Counted from the first letter of the stretch, positions 46,482-57,303 are shown. The stretch is DNA of 64,000 nt from Liolophura sinensis (GCF_032854445.1 NC_088298.1:6561504-6625503), one strand, 5' to 3'. Notes: generated by a model not told the origin, from the sequence alone. Program-made: numbers and translations.

Positions 46482-47003
46482 AGACAATGTTGTTCTGTGT
46501 TTTTTATGTGTCCCTAATGGCAATGTTATCCTGTGACATTCACCTGTCCCTAATGGAAATATTGTTCTGTGATATTCACCTGTCCCTCATGGCAATGTTG
46601 TTCTGTGATATTCACCTGTCCCTAATGGCAGTGTTGTTCTGTGTTATTCACCTGTCCCTAATGGCAATGTTGTTCTGTGATATTCATCTGCCCGTAATGG
46701 CAATGTTGTTCTGTGATATTCACCTGTCCCACATGGCAGTGTTGTTCTGTGATATTCACCTGCCCCTCATGGCAGTGTTGTTCTGTGATATTCACCTGTC
46801 CCTCATGGCAGTGTTGTTCTGTGATATTCACCTGTCCCACATGGCAGTGTTGTTCTGTGATATTCGCCTGTCCCTAATGGCAATGTTGTTCTGTGATATT
46901 CACCTGTTCCTCATGGCAGTGTTGTTCTGTGATATTCACCTGTCCCTAATGGCGGTGTTGTTCTGTGATATTCACCTGTCCCTAATGGCAATGTTGTTCT
47001 GCC
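46482..47003. repeat. Minisatellite, 36 bp x about 14, abutting exon 29
   Basis: The unit is tggcaatgttgttctgtgat followed by attcacctgtccctaa. The last, truncated unit runs into ccaccag and so forms the pyrimidine tract of the exon 29 acceptor. The 204-codon + frame covers the array and part of exon 29 in a different frame. Confidence 0.94.
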
Positions 47004-47008
47004 ACCAG

Positions 47009-47134
47009 CTAGTTCTGGCTGCAGCAGCTCACCGTGTAGCCACCTCTGTCTGCTGTCCCCCAGTACACCTGGTTATACCTGTGCGTGCCCTGTGGCGATG
47101 AAGCTGGATAGGACGGGGACTACCTGTGTAGCAG
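47009..47134 (+). CDS. LRP2: Exon 29: EGF-like module between propellers 3 and 4
   Basis: This six-cysteine EGF module ([11 protein letters not shown] ... TCAC ... TTC) has phase 1 borders. Its acceptor, ttgttctgccaccag, is built from the last unit of the 36-bp minisatellite that fills the 500 bp upstream. The donor is gtaaga. Confidence 0.92.
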
Positions 47135-47224
47135 GTAAGACCATTACTCACAGTACCGCCAGGAAATAGCAAGAAATGGAGGTCGTATTCGCTTTTCGAG
47201 TTTTCGAATTGCTAGTTCATGAAG

Positions 47225-47460
47225 ATGACTTGCCATAGACCCAAGAGTTCACAAGGTTGCATTGAGCTGCCAATGGTTTGTGACTTTCAGTGAGAAATTT
47301 TTGACGGGAATTGTGGGAAGGTCTTGCGGCAACCTGCAGATGGTTGTTGATTTGCCGCAAGCTCTGTCTGGTTTCCCCCCACCATGCATAAAGCATGCTG
47401 CCGTTGTGTAAGTGAAATATTCTTGAGTACAACGTAGATCACCAATCAAATAAAGTAATG
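47225..47460 (+). mobile_element. SINE A, diverged
   Basis: Gggaaggtcttgcggcaacc, ctggtttccccccaccatgc and atcaccaatcaaataaagta follow the SINE A order; the head is worn. Confidence 0.72.
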
Positions 47461-47824
47461 GAGTGACAGTTTTTGTTGGGAACATGGCAGGGTGTGGTGT
47501 ATTCTCCCGCAGTTTGCAGGGTTACCTCCCTTATGTCATAAAGCAGTGACAGTTTGAGACATTGCTTATTATTTAGTAGGTACTCATATGTTTTACTTTC
47601 TCTCATACTGCTCTCTTTTTTGATAGCATCTACATGTACCAATCGTGTTCATGATGAAAATGCTAAACTTTGTAAAAAATTTATCTACTCACTGTACATG
47701 TATTTTTTCATTGCTTCTTCAACGAATGTCCAGTTAAATACTGCAGTACTTTTTCAAAATGTTGCTATTGTTAAGACATTCTCTGCGACAGATGCTTGTT
47801 GAGTATGAAACCCTTTCTTTTCAG

Positions 47825-48009
47825 GCTTGAATGACTTCCTTCTCTACCTTAAAACTGGTCAGATTTTGGGTTTGACCTTGTCTGACCCTGACAGGGCGCC
47901 CAATGCCTTTGTACCTATAGTGGGTCTCCAGGCTCCAATTGATGTGGATTATGACAGTTTTACAGAAACCCTGTTTTATGTGGAGCAAGCCGGCTCTACG
48001 AATAAAAAT
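47825..48009 (+). CDS. LRP2: Exon 30: start of propeller 4
   Basis: This exon is phase 1 in (tttcttttcag) and phase 0 out (gtaagc). It reads FLLYLKTGQILGLTL, VPIVGLQAPIDVDYD, LFYVEQAG. The blade motif YWTD is reduced to FYVE. Confidence 0.92.
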
Positions 48010-48615
48010 GTAAGCTCGTTTGGTAATGCAGGGCATATGATCTACCAACCCTAAGTTCTCAGTCTTTTCAACCACGTCCGCAACCAGTATTTTGAAACCT
48101 TCTTGGAGAACTGTAGGGTGTAGAGAAATAATTTGCATACGTTTATATTTTATAGGCATAGCTTTCATCTTTAGTTACACAAGTGAATCATTTTTGTGTC
48201 ATTTTCATCATAATTGTTTTCATAAATTCCACTGAAAAAAAAATGTGCTTTTGAGGTCGAAAACGTTGAAGATTTACAGGAGCCGATAGCTGGCCCCATC
48301 TCCAGTTTTATTTGTCATCTTCAGGATATGTAGAAAGTGCCACCTGTGGGTGGGATATATACATGTACATGGTTCAGTTACACAAACAAACAATAGCTGA
48401 CTCTGCAGGGTTAGATTGAGGGTTGCTTTAGTGGATTTTATTGTTAGAATAAACAGTTTTTCATTGTAATGAGTCAGTTTTGTTGAAATATTGGAACGTT
48501 TAATATGTGACTTCTCAGTTCTATTCGGAGTATGTATGCTTTTGCATTTCACTATTAAAGCTTATTGGTGGATCACCATTTTTTGATAAACAAGTAATAT
48601 CACTTGACATTTCAG
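48010..48615. other. Intron 30 with a dispersed repeat copy
   Basis: About 48060-48245 (cttttcaaccacgtccgcaa ... cataaattccactgaaaaaa) matches 38070-38290 and, reversed, about 26355-26460. The rest is unremarkable. Confidence 0.55.
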
Positions 48616-48866
48616 GCCACCATCAAATCAGTCAAGTTTGACGGCAGCCCTGCTGATGGTAATCTGTCACTGGTCTTCAGCACAGCGCCTCATTCGCTAG
48701 CTTTTGATTGGGTGTCCAGAAACCTGTACTGGAGCGATCTCCAATCAGGGACGATAGAAGTGACGAGGATTGATGTACAGCAGCATTATCGTAAAGTCGT
48801 CCTTGACAACAGTGGAGGGCAGGGCGTGGCTAAAGCATTATCAATACTTGTGGACCCTGTGCGAGG
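48616..48866 (+). CDS. LRP2: Exon 31: propeller 4, second blade
   Basis: This exon is phase 0 in (acatttcag) and phase 2 out (gtatat). It encodes TIKSVKFDGS, HSLAFDWVSRNLYWSDLQSG and a strand ending LVDPVRG. It is the second-largest exon found (251 bp). Confidence 0.94.
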
Positions 48867-49049
48867 GTATATGATCTGTTGTTCATTGAAATTTATTCTC
48901 GAATACATTTCTCATACGTTATTACGATAACTTACTTTTCAAGTTTTTTACTTTATGTGTTCCAGGCTTTGAAATCGGGGAGAAGTGAATGATTATGTGA
49001 CTTAGTGACATATATCAAAGCCATTTCATGGAGAGAATATGTTGAGGTC

Positions 49050-49290
49050 AGGTATCTGGTGAAAGTCGATGGTTTCCCTTGGGCTCTCCGGTTTCCCCCA
49101 AGGACTCTGGTTTCCCCCGTGCACTCAGGTTTACCCCGTGCACTCTGGTTTACCCTGGGCACTCTGGTTTCCCCCCGGGCACTCTGGTTTTCCCTGGTCA
49201 CTCCGGTTTCCCCCGGGCACTCAGGTTTCCTCCACCCAGAAACCTGACCCCCATTGTACAAGTATGGCATCTGATAACAAAGAAATAAAT
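49050..49290 (+). mobile_element. Family F element with internal 18-20-bp expansion
   Basis: About eight degenerate units of gggcactctggtttccccc (49070-49230) sit exactly where other family F copies have one ggcactctggtttcctcc. A normal 3' end follows (cacccagaaacctgaccccc, aagaaataaataaagg). Confidence 0.78.
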
Positions 49291-49417
49291 AAAGGAAATA
49301 AATTATAAAACAGTACTGAAAGAATCTGCCACACGGCGTTATCAAATGACATAGGTGTGTTAATTAAAATATTTGGCTTTCGGGTAAACATTGTTTTGTC
49401 CATTTATTTGTCCTCAG

Positions 49418-49595
49418 AAAACTGTACTGGTTGGATCAAGGAGGCTCTGGAGGGGTACCAGCCAAATTAGCAGCTGCAAATCTCGATGGTTCCGGGCCAG
49501 AGGTTCTGGCTCGCTACGAAATTCATCAGCAGGAATATCTGACGCTGGATTCGAACTCGCAGATTTTGTACTGGACGGACAGCTTTATGCAAAGA
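49418..49595 (+). CDS. LRP2: Exon 32: propeller 4, middle blades
   Basis: This exon is phase 2 in (tgtcctcag) and phase 0 out. It reads KLYWLDQGGSGGVPAKLAAA, then LTLDSNSQILYWTDSFMQR. The donor AGA/gtgggc is weak, but it is the border that joins in frame to exon 33. Confidence 0.89.
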
Positions 49596-50360
49596 GTGGG
49601 CTTTTCTTTTTTCTTTTAATATTATTATTATTATTATTTTCTGTTTTTTTTTTTTTTTTTTGCCGTTTGGGTTGCAATACATGTATCTGAAAAATCAGTG
49701 TTGCTGATAAGATGTGTAATCGATGATCAATGGTTTCAAATGTAATTCCTTTGATCTAATGAGTATTTTGTAAGGAATAAGACACATGTAGAGTGTACAG
49801 AAAGTCTACACATGCTTCACATCCAGTAGATGAGTTTGACCTTTGGAGCCTTTGCACTGCACCTGGACTAAGCCTCACCACTAATTTCCTTACCTGGAAC
49901 TAAATTCAGCATTCATCAGTAAAATTGTTTCAGGTGTTAGAATCATGTTGGTCATACACGTGCTTAAGTACAAAGGGAATGCATGTGTATAAATCACAAT
50001 GAGAAACAATGGTTGAGACAGAGTTTTTGCGTTTTGTGACATCAACTCCTGCCTCATCACACCTCCTGAAGATTTCTGTACAAATTTTGCTAGTGGCAAG
50101 CATGAGATTTGTCCTCTTTTTTGAGGAATTCCTTATTTATACAAAAAATACATCAGAAAAATATTCAGAATTATAATTCAGAAATGCTAAAAATGACAAA
50201 ATGATGAGTGTGAGGTATACATGTATAGTTTCCTCTTTTTCATCCCAGTGTCTGTCTCATCCCTGTTAAGTGGTGGCAGTGATGCAAAGGGAACGTACAG
50301 AAGGACGCATGTGCTGTGAGGAATATGTGTTGAGTGCTTAGAGATAAGTGATCAGTCTAC
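49596..50360. other. Intron 32 left part, nothing recognised
   Basis: Att/T-rich runs at 49615-49662, then unique sequence. Confidence 0.5.
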
Positions 50361-50362
50361 AA

Positions 50363-50650
50363 GTACTGAAGGGCCTCCCTGGCTCAGTTGGTTAGCGCGC
50401 TAGCGCAGCGTGATAACCCAGGAGCCTCTCACTAATGCCGTCACTGAGTTCAAGTCCAGCTCATGCTTTCTTCCTCTCCGGCCGTAAGTGGGAAGGTCTG
50501 CCAGCAACCTGTGGATGGTCGTTGGTTTCCCCCGGGCTCTGCCCGGTTTTCTCCCACCATTATGCTGGCCGCCATCGTATAAGTGAAATATTCGTGAGTA
50601 TGGTGTAAAACACCAATCAAATAAATCAATAAATAAATAAATGTACTGAA
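50363..50650 (+). mobile_element. SINE A, full length with perfect 8-bp target-site duplication
   Basis: The element (50371-50642) is flanked by gtactgaa on both sides. It has an intact tRNA-like head (ctggctcagttggttagcgc, gagttcaagtcc), a full body and a caataaataaataaat tail. It is the best-bounded SINE A of the window. Confidence 0.92.
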
Positions 50651-50913
50651 CATGAATATCTCTTTAGTCAAGTCCAACATTATCAGATGTTGGAATGAAT
50701 GATTGATCGGGGTTCAGTGTCACATTGGCAGTACTTTAGCCATATCGTTCTGTCACCTGGACCCTGTTTTGCCTTTTAACCCTTTGTGTGTGTGGAATAC
50801 AAGTTGTGTGACATCGTGTTTCTAGTTCTCAAAAAGTACTTCCCATGGCCTCAGAAGGATTGATTGTTAAAAGTTGAGTTCTAGAGTTACAGAACATGTC
50901 ATTATCAATGTCT

Positions 50914-51100
50914 GTGACTGTTTAGGTGTGTTTCCATCTCTGCTCCTGACTGTGACTGTTTAGGTGTGTTTCCATCTCTGCTCCTGACTGTGACTGTTTA
51001 GGTGTGTTTCCATCTCTGCTCCTGACTGTGACTGTATAGGTGTGTTTCCATCTCTGCTCCTGACTGTGACTGTTTAGGTGTGTTTCCATCTCTGCTCCTG
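50914..51100. repeat. Minisatellite, 38 bp x 5
   Basis: The unit is gtgactgtttaggtgtgttt followed by ccatctctgctcctgact; copies are nearly identical. Confidence 0.94.
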
Positions 51101-51244
51101 AATAACTCCCTGGTTATATTATTTGTTGCTTTTTCTTTTAATATTGGCATTGACCATGAGTCAAGGAAGTACCGTGTGTTGATGGCAGAACACGAAACTG
51201 TGACTGAAATATTTGTATGGATTATGTACAGTGCACAACACCAA

Positions 51245-51435
51245 TCAAATGAATTTATTTGTTTATTTGATTGGTGTTTGACAGTGCACTCAAGAATATT
51301 TCACTTATATAGCAGCGGCCAACTTTATTGTGGGAAAAAAATGAACAGAGCCCAGGGGAAACCCATGACCATCCGCAGGTTGCTGGCAAACTTTCCCACG
51401 TACAGCCGCCAATCAAATACATAAATAAGTAAATA
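51245..51435 (-). mobile_element. SINE A, antisense, with a sense-like tail at its far end
   Basis: Tttgattggtgtttgacagt to tcccacgtacagccgcc is reversed SINE A. It is then joined to caatcaaatacataaataag, which reads like a sense tail. Confidence 0.72.
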
Positions 51436-51665
51436 CAATAAAGGGGGTTTGGGTAGGGTGGCATGTTTTTTGCCTCTCTTGTTTCTGTTTAATACTTTAC
51501 ATTAACTTTAAAATGCTGGATCTGGAGATGGTTAACCCCTTTGTTTTTGACTGTCAAACAGAAATGTATATAGGCCTCTACTTTGAAACAAAGACTCACT
51601 ACTTTATTCTGAAATATCCATACAGTTGTTGTTATCCATGTAATGATGACAGACCATCTGTTCAG

Positions 51666-51885
51666 ATTCAGCGATTCGACATCAATGGCGGCTCGATGAA
51701 CTCTCTCTCCATCACTGTGGCAACGCCCAAGGGGATCGTGTTTTACAACAACATGTTGTACTTCACTGATAGTGTGTACGAGACAATCTCCAAGGCTAAT
51801 CTCAGCTCCGGATCTCAGGAGATGATTAAAGACAACGTTCGTGGCATCAATAATCTGAAATTATTTACCAACAGACACTCGAGGG
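51666..51885 (+). CDS. LRP2: Exon 33: propeller 4, closing blade
   Basis: This exon is phase 0 in (ccatctgttcag) and phase 1 out (gtaaga). It gives IQRFDINGGS, TPKGIVFYNNMLYFTDSV and a closing strand ending in KLFTNRHSRG. The reading frame stays open into the upstream intron, so the start rests on the acceptor and on exon 32's phase. Confidence 0.9.
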
Positions 51886-52319
51886 GTAAGATTTAGGCTT
51901 CTTTTCTTTTTTTATTTGGGAAAGAAAGAATTTTTTTTCATCTGAAAGTTATTTTGATTGTAATTCCTTCCAGACTTATCTCTTATTATAACACATTATT
52001 CAGTGAAAACAAGGTCACAAAATGTTGTCCCTCAAATGTTTCACCAAGTTTGCTGTAGCAAACCTTTGTAAATAGTTTCAACAGTTTTAGTGAATAAAAA
52101 TTTATAAAACAGTTATTTTTAATTTTTAATTTTTTTAACATTTACAAGTGAGAGGTTTGGCTATATTATGTACCTGTGATTATATGTATCAAATTTTTAT
52201 ATTTGTACTTACTGTGTTTCTAGATAAACATATACATGTATATATATATGTCATGGAAAGGTGAAAATATGAGGCGTAGGTGATGATCTTTATATACATG
52301 TGGGGTCCTTCATGCCCTA

Positions 52320-52560
52320 GTGGTAACCATGTGACCTCTTCAAGTTCAAGTCCATTCCTGGCTTCCTTTCTGTGAATTATACGTGGGAAGGTTTGCCTGC
52401 AACCTGGAGATGGTCATGTTTTTCCCCAGGTTTCTGCCTAGTTTCCTCCCACCATAATGCTGTTCACTGCCATTGTGAAACATAAAATAGTAGGGAAAAT
52501 ATAGTGAAAAGTGAAATATTCTTGATTACAGCTTAAATCTTCAGTCAAGTAAATTTATGT
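52320..52560 (+). mobile_element. SINE A, diverged, with internal insert
   Basis: Gttcaagtccattcctggct, gggaaggtttgcctgcaacc and ccaccataatgctgttcact are in order; about 30 extra bases precede gtgaaatattcttgattaca. Confidence 0.72.
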
Positions 52561-52688
52561 ACAAGTGTATTTAACTTTGAAGAGAATGCTATTTTGACTG
52601 TGTCAGGAAAATTTTTCTGTATTTGGAAATATAGTGCCTAACAATAACAGTCTTAATATGAGAGTTGTCCTTGGTTGTTTGTGTTAAG

Positions 52689-52814
52689 GTCAGTCCAATG
52701 CCTGCTCCAGTAATAACGGAGGATGTCAACAGCTCTGTTTACCCAATGGCACGAACTCGAGAACATGCGCGTGCAGTACAGGGTTCAAGGTCAACCCAGA
52801 TGGAACGTGTTCGT
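52689..52814 (+). CDS. LRP2: Exon 34: EGF-like module between propellers 4 and 5
   Basis: This six-cysteine EGF module (NACSSNNGGCQQLC ... RTCACSTGFKV ... GTC) has phase 1 borders. The acceptor is ttgtgttaag, a purine before AG, and the donor gtaagt. Confidence 0.92.
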
Positions 52815-53300
52815 GTAAGTTTGCAAGTTTCGTTTTTCATCGTCAGGGGGTATTGTGAGGATGCGCATGTGTCCACCTGACTGTCAGTTCTGCCTCCTAC
52901 CCATCATTTATGTGCACTTTTAAGATTTGGTGAACTTGTTTATCTCCGCTCTTTTGAATAGGAATCTTGCTAAAAATGAACTTTGCCAGACATTATTTTA
53001 TGGAGTTATGCCTCTCTGAAGGAAACAAGGAAAGCTTCTGTGAGCAGAACCCTTCCCCTAATGGTGGACTGGATTTGATTTTGGTCAGAAAAGTTAACTT
53101 TCTGACCTACATCTTCTCTAGCTGGACATCTGCTGTGCTTATTAACAAAAGTGGTCAAGTCCAGACTTAATTTATGCTAGAAATACATTGAATGACAGGG
53201 AGTTATATCAGTTGCTGACTCAGATGGGTAGTATGTAATACATCAATGGATTCCTTTCTCAAGTTTAAACTGATTTGTCTGCACTGTAATTAGCCTCTTT
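52815..53300. other. Intron 34 left part, nothing recognised
   Basis: Unique sequence up to the exon-like tandem copies. Confidence 0.5.
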
Positions 53301-53337
53301 TAGTTGTGTGTGTAAACTTTGGTTTCAGCTTCACTCT

Positions 53338-53928
53338 CATTTTGACACTCATTCCCATCCCTGGCTGACACTCAGCAGCTGTATCTGATAACCTGCTGTC
53401 AGAACTGATTTATGTTTAGAATTATTTGCATGGATCTCTTTTCATTGTACATGTAAAGATTGGTTCCCATTTCACTTTCACTTTTAGGGTACATAGTCCT
53501 GGTTGCAGGTCAACAGGAGACTGTATCTGGCAATTGAGAATCAAAACTGTTATCTGTTTAGGATAATTTCATTTTGTTAGTGGTGTTTAAACACTGGCTC
53601 CAGCTTCTCCAGTTTCAGTTTCAGTTTCAGTTTGACTTTCGCTTTTGCTTTTGCTATCACTTTAGCCTATGCCAGGTCACTGGTTGTGGGTCAGGAGCAG
53701 ACTATATCTCACAATTGAGCATCAGGATGATTTTTTTTTGGGTTGTGTGCAAACACTTTCTAGTTTCACTTTCATTTTCACCCTACTCCATGTTTCTGGT
53801 TGTGGATCAACAGCAGACTGTATCTGACAGTTGACTGTCAATGCTGATATGTGTTTAGGATAATTCACCTTATGTTAGTTGCATGTAAACACTGGCTCCA
53901 GCTTCTCCAGTTTCACTTTTACTTTCAG
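53338..53928. repeat. Imperfect tandem repeat (116-181 bp) containing copies of the start of exon 35
   Basis: Four units precede exon 35. Each has a pyrimidine-rich tract, then a degraded version of the exon's first bases (around ctggttgtgggtcaacagca), then in most units a spacer with ggataattca and aacactggctccagcttctc. The ctgg(t/c)t anchor falls at about 53360, 53499, 53680, 53796 and, in the real exon, 53943. The units at 53499 and 53680 still have tttag before the exon-like part; the one at 53796 has lost the AG. Confidence 0.82.
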
Positions 53929-54045
53929 CCTACTCCAGGTTCCTGGTTGTGGGACAGCAGCAGTCTGTGAAGGGCTATGCTGTGTCTGACAACCCTCAAC
54001 AGGCTGTCAACCCACCGGAGGCCATGGTACCCATCAGGGGGTCAG
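53929..54045 (+). CDS. LRP2: Exon 35: start of propeller 5
   Basis: This exon is phase 1 on both sides, with acceptor acttttactttcag and donor gtgagc. It encodes YSRFLVVGQQQSVKGYAV and ends PEAMVPIRGS, the opening strand of a propeller. Degraded copies of its first half, acceptor included, lie in tandem upstream (53338 onward). Confidence 0.9.
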
Positions 54046-54294
54046 GTGAGCTGAGAATGATAAAATAATCAGGGTTGTAAGAGTTAACCTGAATAGTTGT
54101 GAATTGTTATGAAAAAGTCATGAATTTTTTCTTCTCTGAACAACTGCATGTGTGTACAATCCTCTTCCAATTCTGTTATTCACCATGATATGGCTGCAAT
54201 ATTGCTAAAATGGCGTTAAGCCAGAATCATTCATTCCAGTGCTATCCAATGGTGATATTTCATTACATGGTTAAATGACAATCAATCAAACGGA

Positions 54295-54590
54295 TAAAAT
54301 ATTGGTAACATGAACATTCAGATAGATAAATATTCATTACATGAACAATCAAATGGATAAATATTCATTACATGAACAAACAAATGGATAAATATTCATT
54401 ACATGAACAAAATATTCATTACATGAACAAACAAATAGATAAATATTCATTACATGAACAAACAAATGGATAAATATTCATTACATGAACAAACAAATAG
54501 ATAAATATTCATTACATGAACAAACAAATGGATAAATATTCATTATATGAACAATCAAATAGATAAATATTCATTATATGAAAGTTCAGT
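54295..54590. repeat. Minisatellite, 31 bp x about 9
   Basis: The unit is aacaaacaaatggataaata followed by ttcattacatg. Confidence 0.94.
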
Positions 54591-54611
54591 GGTGAATTTT
54601 TATGATTCCTT

Positions 54612-54730
54612 GATTAATCCTGCCTGGTGGTGAAACATTTTGGTTACATCATTGAAATCCTGCCCGGTGGAGAAACTTTTTGGTTACGTCATTGAAATCC
54701 TGCCTGGTGGAGAAACATTTTGGTTACATC
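54612..54730. repeat. Tandem repeat, 40 bp x 3
   Basis: The unit is gaaatcctgcctggtggaga followed by aacattttggttacatcatt. Confidence 0.9.
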
Positions 54731-54884
54731 ATCTAATGATTAAATATTAGTCTTCATATTTTGTCATTTTAATCTATTTTGTTTAGTCCATGTACAAGTA
54801 TGTCATGAATTTATATCAGATTTGTTTTGAAATATTTGTGGCAATCCTGAATAATGGGATTGTGAAACTGTCTAACAAAAATAA

Positions 54885-55110
54885 TATCCTGTCTGGTCAT
54901 TTGTGGGAAGGTCTGCCAGGAATCTGCTGATGATCATGTGTTTCCCCCGCCCTCTGCCCCGTTTCCACCCACAGTAATGCTGCAAAAGTGAAATGCTTTT
55001 TGATATTGTTCTATTTATTCATTTATTTTATTGGGGTTTTACTCTATACCCAAGAATATTTCACTTACATGCATTTTGGTGGGTGGAATCCGGGCATATT
55101 GAGCCCGGGT
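54885..55110. mobile_element. SINE A body joined head-on to an antisense SINE A tail
   Basis: The + part (gggaaggtctgccaggaatc ... cacccacagtaatgctg) ends near 55000. The - part starts at about 55018 (tcatttattttattggggtt) and runs to gcccgggtgaaacg. Confidence 0.72.
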
Positions 55111-55306
55111 GAAACGCTCAAATATCCCTAAAGAGTACAGATTTAAGCCCAATTCAAATAAATCTCAAAGTGTGTAAGTAGATATAAGCATGCATTTATT
55201 ACAGCTTCTGTTATTCTTCAGTGTATTGATTATAGCGGTATTAGAACATAAACATTATATAAATAACACCCAGGAAGATTACCATTGTTTTCTTTTTTTT
55301 TTGTAG

Positions 55307-55480
55307 GTTTAATTATAGCAGATGTAGAAGTTGATGTGGGCTCGGCATTTATTTATTGGTCAGAAGTTCAGGTGCAGAATAATGGCATTCTGCGAATAAA
55401 ACCCGACGGATCTGGTTTGGAGCGAGTCATTTCATCAGGAAATATGGGAATCTCATCGATAGCTTTAGATTGGGTGGCAG
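55307..55480 (+). CDS. LRP2: Exon 36: propeller 5, first blades
   Basis: This exon is phase 1 on both sides. The acceptor has a long T tract (ttttttttgtag); the donor gttggt is weak. It encodes LIIADVEVDVGSAFIYWSEVQ, ILRIKPDGSGLERVISSG and SSIALDWVA. It joins exon 37 (GNLYF) to complete A-L-D-W-V-A-G-N-L-Y. Confidence 0.93.
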
Positions 55481-56229
55481 GTTGGTTTGGTACCAATTTT
55501 CTGTGTTCTGATGTAAAAACATTTGTAGAGGTAAATAATAAACGTTTGTAAATATTATTTTTGATTTCTGAAACTTTGTTTCTCTATTTACATATACAGA
55601 GTATCATTCCACCTTCTGAACAAACCTCAAAACACATTTGGTAGAGGAATATTTACTGTAATCATTCGTCATTCATGGTCATCACTGCCGAGCAACGCTC
55701 GGGTGACTGAACAGTTGTGACCTACGTGTACAAGCTACTCCATAGTGATTGAGGCGAGTTTTTGTCTCTGTCCAAACCTGTTCTTCTAAGACTGCTTAAT
55801 TGTCAAGAGTGATGATTTGTGAGGTAAAAATCTTTTCCAAAATATTTTTGGCGTTCGTCCTGAATCTGTGCACTTTTTTTGTCTGGATTTTTATGACTCC
55901 TTGAGGCCGGCCAAATGCATTTAAAACATCTGGTTGAGTTTTCCTATTTGCTTTCTCCTGGATGTGAAACTTTTCGCAAACTACCTATAGATACATGAAG
56001 TGGGTGCCCAGTGGCAACAGACTGTCGGTAAATTGACCAATCAAGTGGACTTCAATGTTGAACCAATCATGTGCCGTGTCACAGTATTGAATGTCAGGGA
56101 CAGGACAGGTGAAAGTGAGCTAATCATACATGCACGAATCCTTTTGCCAAGACATCATTGCATTCAGGTTGCAACAGTTCTGTTTACCAGTCCAACCTGA
56201 AATAAATACCTTTTGTTGGTTTTTTGCAG
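55481..56229. other. Intron 36, nothing recognised
   Basis: A 66-codon frame at 56000-56200 has no recognisable domain. Confidence 0.5.
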
Positions 56230-56365
56230 GGAATCTGTACTTCATCAATGGCCGTGGCATGGGGATGTTTGTGGAGGTGTTACGACTAGAAACTGATCAC
56301 CGATTGGTCATTGCTGAGGAGTCGGAAATGAGGCTGCACGCTATTGCTGTTAATCCAATCAAACG
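56230..56365 (+). CDS. LRP2: Exon 37: propeller 5, second blade
   Basis: This exon is phase 1 in (gttttttgcag) and phase 2 out (gtgagt). It reads NLYFINGRGMGMFVEVLRL, then LHAIAVNPIKR. The YWTD core is degenerate (YFIN). Confidence 0.92.
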
Positions 56366-56506
56366 GTGAGTTTTGACTTGTTCCCCCAACTCCAAATGAA
56401 CTCGTCAGTATAATCCTGACTTTTTTGATATTTACGTAAATATTTTAGATATATTTATTGTTAACATAAAAATTTCCATGGAAAACCATTTTTAATTGGT
56501 TCTCAG

Positions 56507-56678
56507 CTTCCTGTACTGGACTGGCATTGGTCAGCAACCCTCCATAGAACGGGCTAACTTGGATGGATCAAACCGAACTGTGATTGTGAGAAATGGTATA
56601 AACCATCCGGTTAGTCTCACGGTGGACATAGTGACCCACAGTGTGTACTGGACAGACTGGACAATCGATGCCATACAG
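56507..56678 (+). CDS. LRP2: Exon 38: propeller 5, middle blades
   Basis: This exon is phase 2 in (ggttctcag) and phase 0 out (gtcagt). It reads [20 protein letters not shown], then [19 protein letters not shown]. The intron before it is only 141 bp, the shortest in the gene here. Confidence 0.95.
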
Positions 56679-57232
56679 GTCAGTAGTCAAATGTTTTATT
56701 TGTCATGAAGTGTGATTTGTTTCTGCTCACAGTAACTTTTTTTTTTTATTGTTCCAAAATCTGATAAATATTTTTTTTTGTTGATCCCAACATAACTTGT
56801 TTCTTGTCTCGATAACAGTTTTGTTCCAGAAACACACCTCTCCTTTATTGCCATGGTGTTGTTGGGTCAGATCTGTCTACCATGTTGTAAGTGAGGGGCA
56901 TTACATGAAGTTTGTGGACACACATATACGATATGGTAACAGATATACCCTAAGTCTTCTAAATTTTAGTAGTGGAATTTAATTGGAAACCAGATCCAGA
57001 TGATATGGTGATAAGCAAACTTTTGAGTACAAAATCTAGGTTTTCTTTGCTGAAACTTTTGAAAATAGCATATAAAATAATAAAGAGGAAAGACAGCTTC
57101 TCAACTTTCCAGATGATTCCGACTACATTTTTGACAATGAGTGGTTTCATCAGGGAATTTTAATATTCATATTCAATAATAAAATCAACGATGATACGAC
57201 TGATGGTCGAAACAGTAGTCGAAATTATGTGG

Positions 57233-57271
57233 AAATATATATATATATACATATATATATATGTATACATA

Positions 57272-57302
<31 letters not shown>
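57233..57302. repeat. TA and CATA microsatellite
   Basis: Runs of atatatat interrupted by acat, then five to six catac repeats. Confidence 0.92.

Positions 57303-57303
<1 letters not shown>

Noticed and set aside
46487-47101. 204-codon frame continuing into exon 29
   Set aside because: It covers the 36-bp array and reads exon 29 in the wrong frame; the EGF frame is the supported one.
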